NCBI RefSeq assembly: GCF_009498035.1
Contig: NZ_CP034550.1
Coordinates: 6,448,001 to 6,512,000 of the forward strand
Reading direction: 5' to 3'
DNA: 64,000 nucleotides
Source of the DNA: Saccharothrix syringae
GTDB taxonomy: Bacteria; Actinomycetota; Actinomycetes; Mycobacteriales; Pseudonocardiaceae
Part shown: positions 44,182 to 52,350 of the stretch, in pieces
Layout: every line of letters begins with the position of its first letter
Position numbering within the stretch: the first letter of the stretch is position 1
The notes under the pieces: model-generated
Seen by the model: only the letters and a program-made list of their open reading frames with translations
Databases searched by the model: none
Told to the model about the DNA's origin: nothing
Translations under genes and position numbers: made by a program

Positions 44182-45120
44182 TTACGCGGCCAGCAGCGCG
44201 GCCACTAGTCCGAGGCAGCCCAGGTCGACCGTGAGCAGCCCCATGAATCGCGCTTTGCGCAATTCCCTGCGGTACACCCCGTAATAGAGTTGGAACACGT
44301 GCAGGACCACCACCGGCACCGCTGTGAAGGCAAGCACCGGGGAGAACCGGGTGGTGGTGAACAGCAGCGCCAACGTTCCGGCGCTGGCCAGGCAGAACAG
44401 GTGCAGCACCGCCGCGAACGCCGTCGGCGGCAACGTGACCGCCATGGTCCGGCGGCCCACCTCGGCGTCGCCGGCGCGGTCGGAGGCGTTGCCGTAGGAC
44501 ACCACCAGCAGGAACCACAGCCCGACCAGGAGGCTCATCAGCAGGATCTCCGGTTCGACCCGGCCGGCGGCGATCCAGTACGGCGCGAGCGCGGTGCAGG
44601 CGATGGTGAACAGGATCGTGCCCTCCAGGCCCAGCGGCCGGTAGCTGAGCTTGAGGCCCAGCGAGTACTGCACGGCCACGACCTGGGCGACCAGGAGCAC
44701 GGCCACCGCGAGCGGTGGCGCGGACACCAGCACGGCCGCGGCGATCCCGGCGGCCACGCCCACGATCCACGTCCAGACCGCGAACCGGACCGCTTCGCGT
44801 TCCGTGAGCGCCCCGGTGACCAGCGGTTTCTTCACCACGGTCAGCGGCGGACGGCCCGCGTAGTTGCGGGCGTCGCTGCCGTCGCGGTGCCCGCCGATGT
44901 CGTCGGCGGCGGCCGCGCTCCACTGCGTGGCCAGCACCATGACCAGCAGCAGGGCCAGCGCGAGGAGCTGCCGGGCGCTCACCGGTCCGTCCCGGACCAG
45001 CAGCAGCGCCGCGAGCACCCAGCCGTACACGTGGTGGTAGATCCGCGCCTTGCCGAGCCTGAGGTAGGTGGCGATCCGCGACCCGACCGTGGTCGGTGCC
45101 GCCGTCCGCGCGGTGGTCAT
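44182..45120 (-). CDS. UbiA-superfamily membrane prenyltransferase
   Basis: A 312-aa, roughly eight-helix protein. First Asp-rich motif AADDIGGHRDGSD, followed by KKPLVTGALTEREAV, the KPLVxGxLT sequence of UbiA proteins. Second motif SYGNASDRAGDAEVG. Such enzymes transfer prenyl groups to aromatic acids in the membrane. No isoprenyl diphosphate synthase lies in the window, so the donor would come from primary metabolism. The acceptor could be the anthranilate-derived unit. It lies 31 bp after the adenylating-enzyme gene. Confidence 0.75.
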   Translation of the reverse strand: MTTARTAAPTTVGSRIATYLRLGKARIYHHVYGWVLAALLLVRDGPVSARQLLALALLLVMVLATQWSAAAADDIGGHRDGSDARNYAGRPPLTVVKKPLVTGALTEREAVRFAVWTWIVGVAAGIAAAVLVSAPPLAVAVLLVAQVVAVQYSLGLKLSYRPLGLEGTILFTIACTALAPYWIAAGRVEPEILLMSLLVGLWFLLVVSYGNASDRAGDAEVGRRTMAVTLPPTAFAAVLHLFCLASAGTLALLFTTTRFSPVLAFTAVPVVVLHVFQLYYGVYRRELRKARFMGLLTVDLGCLGLVAALLAA

Positions 45121-45151
45121 CGACCCCTCCTTCCGCCGCCGGGCGGACCGG

Positions 45152-46702
45152 CTAGCTGCCGGCCGCGTAGTAGGTCTCGTTGTCGGAGAACGTGAGGCGG
45201 CCGGGCTCGGCGAGCAGTTCCCGCAGCTCGACCCGCTTGACCTTGCCGGTGGCGGTGCGCGGGAAGCGGGCGTCGGGGATGATGATCGGCCGCCGCAGCG
45301 CGGCGATGCCCCGGGTCAGCTCGCCCCACTCGCGGGCCCGGAACCTGTTGTCCGGCCGGATCGACGCGATCGGCTGCAACGCGCCGCCGACCTCCAGGAC
45401 CACCAGCTCCAGCAGCTCGGGCGACCGCTCCAGCAACGCGTCCTCGATGGCGATGCCGCTGGCCGCCGCGGTGATCTTGTCCACCCGGCGGTCGACCAGG
45501 GTGAGGAACCCGGTGCGGGACAGCGAGCCCCAGTCGCCGGTGTCCCACCAGCCGCCCTGGAGGTACTTGATCTCCGGGCGGTTGAGGTAGCCGGAGTGCC
45601 CGCCGGGGGTGCGCACTACGATCCGGCCCGGCGTGCCGTGCGGCAGGTCGTAGCCCTCCTCGTCGATGATCCGCACCCCGCAGAACGGGAACCTCGGCCC
45701 CACCGGGTGGCCGTTGCGGGGTTTGCCCGCTCGGCGCGCGGGCAGCCAGGACGGCCGCCGCGCGTGGGTGCGGATCGCGATCGCGCCGGTCTCGCTCTGC
45801 CCGTAGACCTCGACGAACATCGGCAGCCGGCGGCGGGAGCCGCGCAGCATCGCGTCCACCGTGTCCGGGTGGATGACGTCGAAGCCCGCGGCGAAGAACC
45901 GCACCGAGGCGAACGCGCCGCGCGGCGCGAGGTGCTGCCACGCCCGGTAGGTGTTCGGGTGGGTCTCGAAGTACACCGGGCGGTGCCGGTTCAGCAGCCG
46001 CTCCACCTCGTCCGCCGAGTCGCCCTTGAGCAGCATCAGCGGCGCGTTGCGCTTGAGCGCCACCAGGATCGCCACCACCGTGCGGGAGTGCACCGGGGAC
46101 AGCGCCAGTGCGCAGTAGCCCTTCAGCCGGGCCAGTCGGTGGATGCGGGCCTGCACGTCGGCGTGGAACTCGATGCCGCGCGCGGCGTACTCGACGAGCT
46201 TGGGCACGCCGGTGGTGCCGGAGGTGTGGAACACCGCGTAGGGCGCTTCCGGCGAGGTCGGCCGGGACCGGCGGTGCGGTGCGCAGCCCGCCGCCGCCTC
46301 GGCGACCTGCCGCCAGTCCAGCGCGACCAGGTCGCCGAAGTGGCCGTTGCCCGCCGTCAGCCGCTGCTCGTCGCCGATGATCGCGACCACGCCGGGGACG
46401 CCCGTGATCATCGCCCGCACCACCTGCGCGGACAGCGTCGGACTGGCCAGCACCGGCACCGCGTCCAGCGCCATGAGGGCGACGTGGGCGACGATCACGT
46501 CGGTGGGCGAGTCCAGCCACACCACGCACCGGTCGCCCCTGCCGACCCCGGTGGACGCGAGGTGGGTGGCCACCCGGGCGGCGGCCCGGCCGAGGTCGGC
46601 GGGGTGGAGCAGGCCGTCCGGTGCGGCGACCGCGACCGGCTCGTGGTCCACGATCCACGGCCGGGCGTCGCCGGGCAGCTCCAGCAACTTCTCGAAGATC
46701 AT
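45152..46702 (-). CDS. ANL-superfamily acid:AMP ligase (candidate diazotising enzyme)
   Basis: 516 aa from ATG 46702 (GGGAGAGGTCGGAG upstream). ANL core motifs: FHTSGTTGVPKLVEY (A3), YGQSETGAIAI (A5), WWDTGDWGS (A7), and TGKVKRVELRELL (A10 Lys). Two roles are possible. It may activate a carboxylate such as anthranilate for transfer to the ACP or CoA. Or it may be CreM-like: in several nitrous-acid clusters ANL ligases activate nitrite with ATP to diazotise an aromatic amine. The CreD/CreE pair makes the second role attractive, but the motifs alone cannot decide it. Confidence 0.7.
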   Translation of the reverse strand: MIFEKLLELPGDARPWIVDHEPVAVAAPDGLLHPADLGRAAARVATHLASTGVGRGDRCVVWLDSPTDVIVAHVALMALDAVPVLASPTLSAQVVRAMITGVPGVVAIIGDEQRLTAGNGHFGDLVALDWRQVAEAAAGCAPHRRSRPTSPEAPYAVFHTSGTTGVPKLVEYAARGIEFHADVQARIHRLARLKGYCALALSPVHSRTVVAILVALKRNAPLMLLKGDSADEVERLLNRHRPVYFETHPNTYRAWQHLAPRGAFASVRFFAAGFDVIHPDTVDAMLRGSRRRLPMFVEVYGQSETGAIAIRTHARRPSWLPARRAGKPRNGHPVGPRFPFCGVRIIDEEGYDLPHGTPGRIVVRTPGGHSGYLNRPEIKYLQGGWWDTGDWGSLSRTGFLTLVDRRVDKITAAASGIAIEDALLERSPELLELVVLEVGGALQPIASIRPDNRFRAREWGELTRGIAALRRPIIIPDARFPRTATGKVKRVELRELLAEPGRLTFSDNETYYAAGS

Positions 46703-46787
46703 CTCCGACCTCTCCCGCGCTGGTCGCGCATTTCCTCGCCGGTTCCGGCACGCCTTGGGGAAAGCAGTTCTACGGGAACTCCGGGAT

Positions 46788-47855
46788 TCACCCGCCGGTT
46801 GCACCGGCGGATTCCCGGGTGATGACGGATACCGCACCGATCGCACCGTCGACCGCCACTTTATAGCCGCCCGCCAGGTGCTCCAAGGCGTCTTCGCCGA
46901 CGCCCGTGACGCATGGAATGCCCAATTCCCGGGCCACGATCGCGGTGTGGCAGAGCATTCCGCCGTGCGCGGTCACCAGGGCGGCGGCCTCGGCCAGCAC
47001 CGGGGTCCAATCCGGGTCGGTGCGCTCGGTGAGCAGCACCAAACCGGGTCGCCACCGGTCGTCGAACGGGTCGTGCGCGCGCAGCGCCGGGGCGACCGCC
47101 CGTCCCGGCGCGGCGGCCACACCCCGCACCACCCGCCCGACCGGCGATTCGCCGGCAGCCGGACCCAGGGGGGCGGTCACCGGCCGGAACTGGAGCCACA
47201 GCAGGCTGTTCCCGACGACCGCCAGCTCCAGGTCGGCGGCCGCGCCCAGCGCGTGCTGCGCCGCCAGGCAGGCCGCACCGACCGGATCGCCGCCGACCGC
47301 GAACACCTCGCCGGAATCGGCGGTGCGGCCGTCCTCCGCCCACTCCTCCCACCGCGGGGTGACCGCGCCGCCGACGAGCCGTTCGCCGCTGCCGTCGGTC
47401 CACTCCAGCCGGCCCGCGCCGGGTCGGCGCCCGATCCACAGGCCGCTGCGGGACGGCGGCCGGTACGGCTGGAGCGCCACGGCCATCGCGACGCCGCCCG
47501 CGCCCGCGCCGACCCTGTCGCGGTAGGCCGCCACCCGTCCGTCCGCCACCGACGCCCGGACCCGGGCGACCGCGTCCGGAACGGCGTCGGCCGGCACGTC
47601 CAGCTCGGTGCGGAACAGCCCGGCGTAGGACAGGCCCGCGTCGTCCTCGACGCTCGCCGAGCTGCGCACCGCCCAGCGCGGCGCGCGCCCGGCCAGGTCG
47701 GCGACGTCCGCCGCGTCCAGCTCCGCGCCGACCGGCAGCACCCACGTGTCGGGCACCGCCAGCCCGGCCGCGAGCAGCGCGGCCAGCCCGACCACCTTGC
47801 CGCCGAACGACTCCCGGGCGTCGGCGCCCGCGGTCACCCGGACCAGCCCGGTCAC
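46788..47855 (-). CDS. PEP-synthase-like protein: ATP-binding domain plus swivelling His domain
   Basis: 355 aa from GTG 47855, overlapping the upstream stop (GTGA). Residues 1-220 match the PPDK/PEP-synthase ATP-binding domain (ESFGGKVVGLAALLAAGLAV, WAVRSSASVEDDAGLSYAGL, VGNSLLWLQFRPV). Residues 270-345 are the mobile phosphohistidine domain (VTAHGGMLCHTAIVARELGI, CVTGVG). The PEP/pyruvate barrel is absent. It probably moves phosphate from ATP via His to a substrate held by another subunit, as in phenylphosphate synthase or rifampicin phosphotransferase. The likely partner is the 497-aa protein. Confidence 0.7.
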   Translation of the reverse strand: MTGLVRVTAGADARESFGGKVVGLAALLAAGLAVPDTWVLPVGAELDAADVADLAGRAPRWAVRSSASVEDDAGLSYAGLFRTELDVPADAVPDAVARVRASVADGRVAAYRDRVGAGAGGVAMAVALQPYRPPSRSGLWIGRRPGAGRLEWTDGSGERLVGGAVTPRWEEWAEDGRTADSGEVFAVGGDPVGAACLAAQHALGAAADLELAVVGNSLLWLQFRPVTAPLGPAAGESPVGRVVRGVAAAPGRAVAPALRAHDPFDDRWRPGLVLLTERTDPDWTPVLAEAAALVTAHGGMLCHTAIVARELGIPCVTGVGEDALEHLAGGYKVAVDGAIGAVSVITRESAGATGG

Positions 47856-48484
47856 GACGCCGACCCCGACGCGTGCTCCAGCGCCTCCTCGGCCTCCCGG
47901 GTCGAACCGGTGGACAGCAGCAGGTCGGCGTGCAACTCCATCCACACGTCGTGGTACGACTCGACGCCCACGCCCGTGAACGCCGACCGCTCCCCCGACT
48001 CGACCCGGTCCAGCGCGCCGGCCAGCCGGGTCCCGTAGCGCGCGAACCGGTCGCGCACCGCCGCCAGGTCCCCGACCACGGCCTCCGCTTCCCGGTGCAG
48101 CGCACCGAGTTCGGCCACCACGTCCCGGTCGTAGCCGGGATCGCCGTGGTCGTTCGCGGCACCGCCACGCAGCTGCCACCGCGTGCACAGATCCTTGAAC
48201 CGCTGGTTGAGCGGCACGAACGCCCGGTGCACGCCGGACAGCGCGGCCCTGGCCGGCGGTGGGACGTCGGCGGCGAGCAGCCCGGCGTGGTGCCGCATCC
48301 CGTCCGCGGTCAGCCGCCACAGCCCACGCCGCTCCATCAGCACGACCACGCCGGCCACGCGCAGCCGGTCCAGCTCGGCGAGCACGTCCCCGGGCGCGTG
48401 CCCGGTGGCCGCGACCACCCGTTCCACCGGCCCCATCCGCAGCACCGCCAACGCGTGCGCCACGGGGAAAGCCCCGATACCCAC
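47852..48484 (-). CDS. Small winged-helix plus helical protein of the PEP-synthase-like unit
   Basis: A 210-aa protein. Residues 1-75 look like a winged helix (PVERVVAATGHAPGDVLAEL, GLWRLTADGMRHHAGLL). The remainder is helical (LNQRFKDLCTRWQLRGGAAN, DRVESGERSAFTGVGVESYH, HADLLLSTGS). It lies between the ACP and the ATP-binding PEP-synthase-like gene and overlaps the latter. It may be a structural or substrate-selecting subunit, or a regulator; I do not recognise the family with confidence. Confidence 0.55.
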   Translation of the reverse strand: MGIGAFPVAHALAVLRMGPVERVVAATGHAPGDVLAELDRLRVAGVVVLMERRGLWRLTADGMRHHAGLLAADVPPPARAALSGVHRAFVPLNQRFKDLCTRWQLRGGAANDHGDPGYDRDVVAELGALHREAEAVVGDLAAVRDRFARYGTRLAGALDRVESGERSAFTGVGVESYHDVWMELHADLLLSTGSTREAEEALEHASGSAS

Positions 48485-48498
48485 GTGCCCTCCCCGGC

Positions 48499-48765
48499 TC
48501 AGCCGCGCAGCGCGGTGATCAGCTCGACCAGGTCGCCGACCGTCTCGACGTCCGCCGCCCTGGGGTCCTCGACCAGGGAGATCCCGAACCTGTCCTCCAG
48601 GGACAGCAGGAGTTCCACGGTGGCCAGGGAGTCGATGCCGAGGTCGGCCACGATCCGGTCGCCGGGCCGCAGCTCGCGGCTGATCCGCTTGATCCGGGTG
48701 TAGACCTCTTCCAGGGCGGGCAGGACGTCCGCCGCCGTGGCGCTGGTGTTGTCCGAGACTGTCAC
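48499..48765 (-). CDS. Acyl carrier protein
   Basis: 88 aa from GTG 48765, overlapping the preceding stop (GTGA). The phosphopantetheine site is in VADLGIDSLATVELLLSLED (Ser of DSL). Compact acidic four-helix pattern ending VGDLVELITALRG. It probably carries the acyl group activated by the FAAL-like ligase and acted on by the acyl-CoA dehydrogenase and reductases of the same operon. No ketosynthase is present, so it is a carrier for one unit rather than for chain extension. Confidence 0.9.
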   Translation of the reverse strand: MTVSDNTSATAADVLPALEEVYTRIKRISRELRPGDRIVADLGIDSLATVELLLSLEDRFGISLVEDPRAADVETVGDLVELITALRG

Positions 48766-50255
48766 TGGACCTTCACCTCTCCGGTGCTGCCGTTGATGGA
48801 CACGACCGTGCCGGGCGGGAGCGACGCCGCTCCCGGGAAACCCACGACACAGGGGATGTTGGCCTCGCGGGCCAGGATCGCGATGTGCGACAGCTCGCTG
48901 CCGCGCTCGCTGAGCACGCCCTCCGCGAACGGGAGCAGCGGCGCGATGTCGGCGTCGGCCGAGGAGCACACCAGGATCACCGGCTCGTCGGGCAGGTCGT
49001 CGTCGGGCGAGGCGACCACACCGACGCCGATGCCGGGCGAGACCCCGCGCGGGCGGACCACCGAGCCGGACGCCCAGGGCCGGACCCCGCCGTCGTGGCC
49101 GCCGAGGTCCAAGTGCTCGGGCATGGGGGTGGCCAGCGCCGTCCGGCACGCCTCGACCCGGTCGGCCGCCCGCGCGAGCGCACCGGACGCCCGGGTCGCC
49201 AGGTCGAGGAATTCCCGGATCGTCAGATAGGGCCAGATCTCCGCCACGCCGAACACGGGCGCGAGTTCGGGCAGCAGCGTGCGGAACACGTGCAGCGCGC
49301 GCATGGCCAGCGACTTGGTCTGCTCGCGGTCGGCCATGGTCTCGCCGACCGCGACGGCCAGCGACCGCACGACCCGGCCGCGCCACGCGGGCAGCATCCC
49401 GGCCACGGCCTCCGCCGGGTCCAGCACGGCGACCGCCGCGGTGCCGTCCGGGGTGGCGGTCCTCTTGTGCCGCACCGCGTAGTCCCGCCACGGCACGAGG
49501 TGGTCGGCCACCTCGTAGAACGACGAGTCGAGGAAGGCACCGGGCCCGGTGCCCGCCGACGCGGCGGTGTGCAGCCGGTCCCACACCAGTTCGCGGGGCT
49601 TGGACAGCCAGTCGGCGATCTCCCCGCCGTGCGCGGTCAACCGCCGGTAGACCTTCTTCTGCAACGCCCGCATCGGCACCAGCGCGGACGTGGTGGTCAC
49701 GTGCGCCGCCCACGCCTCCCGCAGCACGGATTCGGCGTTCTCCAGCACGCGAACCAGCCCGTGCCGGTGCTCGGTGCCCAGCGCCCCGCGCGCGTCCCAT
49801 TCCAGTTCGGCGACCCGGGCCTCCAGCAGCCGCAGCCGGTGCCCGGTGTCGCGGATCTCGCGGGCGAACCGGGCCGCGCCGCCGTACTGGCGGACCCGGC
49901 CCTCCCGCAGGGCGACGTTCTCCGCCGGCCCGTCGACGCCCTCGAAGTAGGCGTCCGTGACGTCCCGGGGAGTCAGGCCCGGCACGCTGTTCGCGAGGTG
50001 ACACCAGGCGGACAGGTTGTGGTAGGGCCGGCAGCCGAAGTAGCCGACGAACACGTAGTGCGCGCCTTCCGCCCACGGGCGGCGGCCCCACAGCCTGCGG
50101 GCCAGCTCACGGGTGCCGCGTTCCATCGGGTCGCCGACCAGCGACCACGACATCGGCGACAGCCGCTGCGGCGCGACCTCACCGAAGTTGCCCGCCGAGT
50201 AGACCCGGAAGTACGGGTGCGGGTCGGTGTCCACGGTCCTCGGGCGCGCGCTCAT
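48762..50255 (-). CDS. PEP-utilising-enzyme-like protein lacking the ATP-binding domain
   Basis: 497 aa from ATG 50255 (overlap with upstream stop). The N-terminus (YFRVYSAGNFGEVAPQRLSP, MSWSLVGDP) matches the substrate-binding middle region of rifampicin-phosphotransferase-like enzymes. A long helical part follows. The C-terminal ~100 residues are the mobile His domain (SERGSELSHIAILAREANIP, CVVGF, VSINGSTGEVKV). It has no ATP-grasp, which is instead supplied in the 355-aa protein, a split like that of phenylphosphate synthase. The substrate is likely a hydroxyl or carboxyl group of the pathway intermediate. Confidence 0.7.
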   Translation of the reverse strand: MSARPRTVDTDPHPYFRVYSAGNFGEVAPQRLSPMSWSLVGDPMERGTRELARRLWGRRPWAEGAHYVFVGYFGCRPYHNLSAWCHLANSVPGLTPRDVTDAYFEGVDGPAENVALREGRVRQYGGAARFAREIRDTGHRLRLLEARVAELEWDARGALGTEHRHGLVRVLENAESVLREAWAAHVTTTSALVPMRALQKKVYRRLTAHGGEIADWLSKPRELVWDRLHTAASAGTGPGAFLDSSFYEVADHLVPWRDYAVRHKRTATPDGTAAVAVLDPAEAVAGMLPAWRGRVVRSLAVAVGETMADREQTKSLAMRALHVFRTLLPELAPVFGVAEIWPYLTIREFLDLATRASGALARAADRVEACRTALATPMPEHLDLGGHDGGVRPWASGSVVRPRGVSPGIGVGVVASPDDDLPDEPVILVCSSADADIAPLLPFAEGVLSERGSELSHIAILAREANIPCVVGFPGAASLPPGTVVSINGSTGEVKVQ

Positions 50256-51235
50256 CGTGCCGCCTCCGCGGGTGCGCGGCCGAGCAGCGCGCGGCCCATC
50301 GCACCCAGGTAGTCCGGTTCGGGTCGCGGCCACGGCCGGGGGATGTCGTCGAGCACCGCCGGGTCGAGGTCCAGCCACGGCTCGGCGTAGTCGAGCAGTT
50401 CCGGGGCCAACCCCAGCCGCGCGCCCACCAGCCGGCTGAGCCGGTCGAACAGGCGCGCCTCGACGATCCTGGGCACCACGCCCCACGGCCGGCACACCTC
50501 GGTGAGCACGTCGGCGGTGCTGGGCATCGCGGGGTCGAACCAGGTCCAGGTGGCCCGGCCGATCGGCGCGGTCAGCGCCCTGCGCACGACCTCGCCCGCC
50601 GACATGACATCGCTGGCCCAGCTGGGGAACTCGCCCCGCCTGACCAGGTGCACCGGATAGCCCGCGAGCACGTGCGGGATGGCGGCCTGGAGCCCGGTGC
50701 GGGTGTCGGGCACGCCGCCGCGCGGGTCGGGCCCGAGCACCGGGCCGAACCGGACCACGCCCACCGGCAGGTCGGTCGCGTCCCGGACGTGCCGCTCGGC
50801 GCAGTACTTGCCGTACTCGTACCAGTTGCGGAACGTCTGGCCGACGTAGAGCTCCCGATTGGACACGCGCCCCTCGGCGCGGCCCATGACCAGCAGGGAG
50901 GACACGTGCACGGCCTGTTCCAGCGCCGGGAGCCCGCGCAGGAACCCCAGCACCGACCGGGTGGCCGCGTCGTGGGTCTCCAGCGTCTCGCCCGGCCCGC
51001 CGCGCCACGACACCGAACCGAAGGCGAGCACCACGTGCGTGACCCGCGCCTTCACCCGGGCCAGGTCGTCGCGGGACAGGCCGAGGCCGGGTGCGCGCAC
51101 GTCGCCGCGCAGCCCTTCGCCGACCGACGCGGTGCCGCGCCGGGACAGCACCAGAACCTCGTCGCCCGCGTCGCGGCACGCGGTGGCGACGGCGGTGCCG
51201 AGGTAACCCGACCCGCCCAGGACGAGCACGCTCAT
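50252..51235 (-). CDS. NAD(P)-dependent SDR/epimerase-type oxidoreductase
   Basis: 327 aa from ATG 51235 (ATGA overlap). Rossmann start MSVLVLGGSGYLGTAVATAC, HVSSLLVMG, and the active-site YEYGKYCAE (YxxxK with Y and K) are all present, followed by PVGVVRFGPVLGP. Extended-SDR type. It probably reduces or epimerises a carrier-bound or sugar-like intermediate. Substrate unknown. Confidence 0.75.
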   Translation of the reverse strand: MSVLVLGGSGYLGTAVATACRDAGDEVLVLSRRGTASVGEGLRGDVRAPGLGLSRDDLARVKARVTHVVLAFGSVSWRGGPGETLETHDAATRSVLGFLRGLPALEQAVHVSSLLVMGRAEGRVSNRELYVGQTFRNWYEYGKYCAERHVRDATDLPVGVVRFGPVLGPDPRGGVPDTRTGLQAAIPHVLAGYPVHLVRRGEFPSWASDVMSAGEVVRRALTAPIGRATWTWFDPAMPSTADVLTEVCRPWGVVPRIVEARLFDRLSRLVGARLGLAPELLDYAEPWLDLDPAVLDDIPRPWPRPEPDYLGAMGRALLGRAPAEAAR

Positions 51236-52350
51236 GGCCGGAACCTCGCCAGGTTCGGGTCGCCGGGGGCGACGGGTGGACGCGGTGCGGGCAGGTCGAA
51301 CGTCAGCCTGGCCAGCACCTCGGGGTCCGCGGCGGGCAGCGGGCCGGCCACCAGGTCGGCCAGCCGACCGCGTTCCCAGATCCGGTCCAGGCCGATGTAC
51401 CGCAGCCCGATGACCCGGTTGCGCCAGCCCTTGGACAGCGGCAGGAACCGTTGCGCGTTGCCGGAGAGCCACAGGATCCGCTCCGCGCTCGCGGGCACCA
51501 GCCGCACCCACTCGCCGAACGCCCCGGGCGCGATGGACCGGGCGGTCTCCAGCAGGTTGCGCAAGGTCGGGGCCCGCTCCCCCGCCGTCACGTGCACGAT
51601 CACCGGCTCGGCCCGGGGTCCGGCGCGCACCATGCCGTCCAGGGCGTCGAGCAGGCCGCGGGCGGCGACGTCGCGGGGCAGGATGTCGACCCGCGCGCCG
51701 GGCATCGCGGGCAGCACCCGACCCGGCAGGTCGCGCCACCGGTCGGACAGCACGTACAGCGAGTTCCGCTTGGCGGTGCGGCCGGTGCGCGAGTCGCCCA
51801 GCAGCGCGCCGACGCGGGCGATCAGCACGTCGGGGTCGCCCGGCCGGTGCGCGGCCGCCAGCTCCCGCTCGGCCACCCATTTGCTCTCCTCGTACTGGGT
51901 GCGGTGCCGGTCCGGCGGCAGGGGCACCTCCGCGATCGAGCCGAGCGCGCCGCCGGCGACCACGAACGACGAGACGTGGCAGTACAGCAGGCGGCGCCCG
52001 GAGCGGCGCTGGAGTTCCCGCGCCACGTCCAGGCCGTGCCGCGCGCCCAGCACGTTGGTGGCGTACAGGTCGCGGGCGGAGGCCGCCCAGTCGGTGTCGC
52101 CGGCGAGGTTGAGCACCACGTCGACGGTGGCGGCCAGTTCGTCCAGCGCGGCCTCGGCCAGCCCCCAGGACGGCTGCCGCACGTCGCCGGTGACGATCCC
52201 GCCCGCCAGCTGCGGGAACACCCGGTCCACCGGCAGCCGGCCCGGCCGGTGCGCGCGCACCACGGGCGCGAGGTCGAGCCCCCGTTCGGGCGCGAGGTCC
52301 ACGACGGCGGAGCCCAGTTGGCCCGCGACCCCGGTCAGCAGCAGCTTCAT
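51232..52350 (-). CDS. Thioester-reductase-like NAD-binding protein
   Basis: 372 aa from ATG 52350 (ATGA overlap with the dehydrogenase gene). MKLLLTGVAGQLGSAVVDLA opens a Rossmann fold. VDVVLNLAGDTDW, NVLGARHGLDVARELQ, CHVSSFVVAG and YEESKWVAERELAA (YxxxK) resemble the NAD_binding_4 family, which includes thioester reductases of carboxylic acid reductases and NRPSs. It could release the ACP-bound acyl group as an aldehyde. Stand-alone form, no carrier domain. Confidence 0.7.
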   Translation of the reverse strand: MKLLLTGVAGQLGSAVVDLAPERGLDLAPVVRAHRPGRLPVDRVFPQLAGGIVTGDVRQPSWGLAEAALDELAATVDVVLNLAGDTDWAASARDLYATNVLGARHGLDVARELQRRSGRRLLYCHVSSFVVAGGALGSIAEVPLPPDRHRTQYEESKWVAERELAAAHRPGDPDVLIARVGALLGDSRTGRTAKRNSLYVLSDRWRDLPGRVLPAMPGARVDILPRDVAARGLLDALDGMVRAGPRAEPVIVHVTAGERAPTLRNLLETARSIAPGAFGEWVRLVPASAERILWLSGNAQRFLPLSKGWRNRVIGLRYIGLDRIWERGRLADLVAGPLPAADPEVLARLTFDLPAPRPPVAPGDPNLARFRP

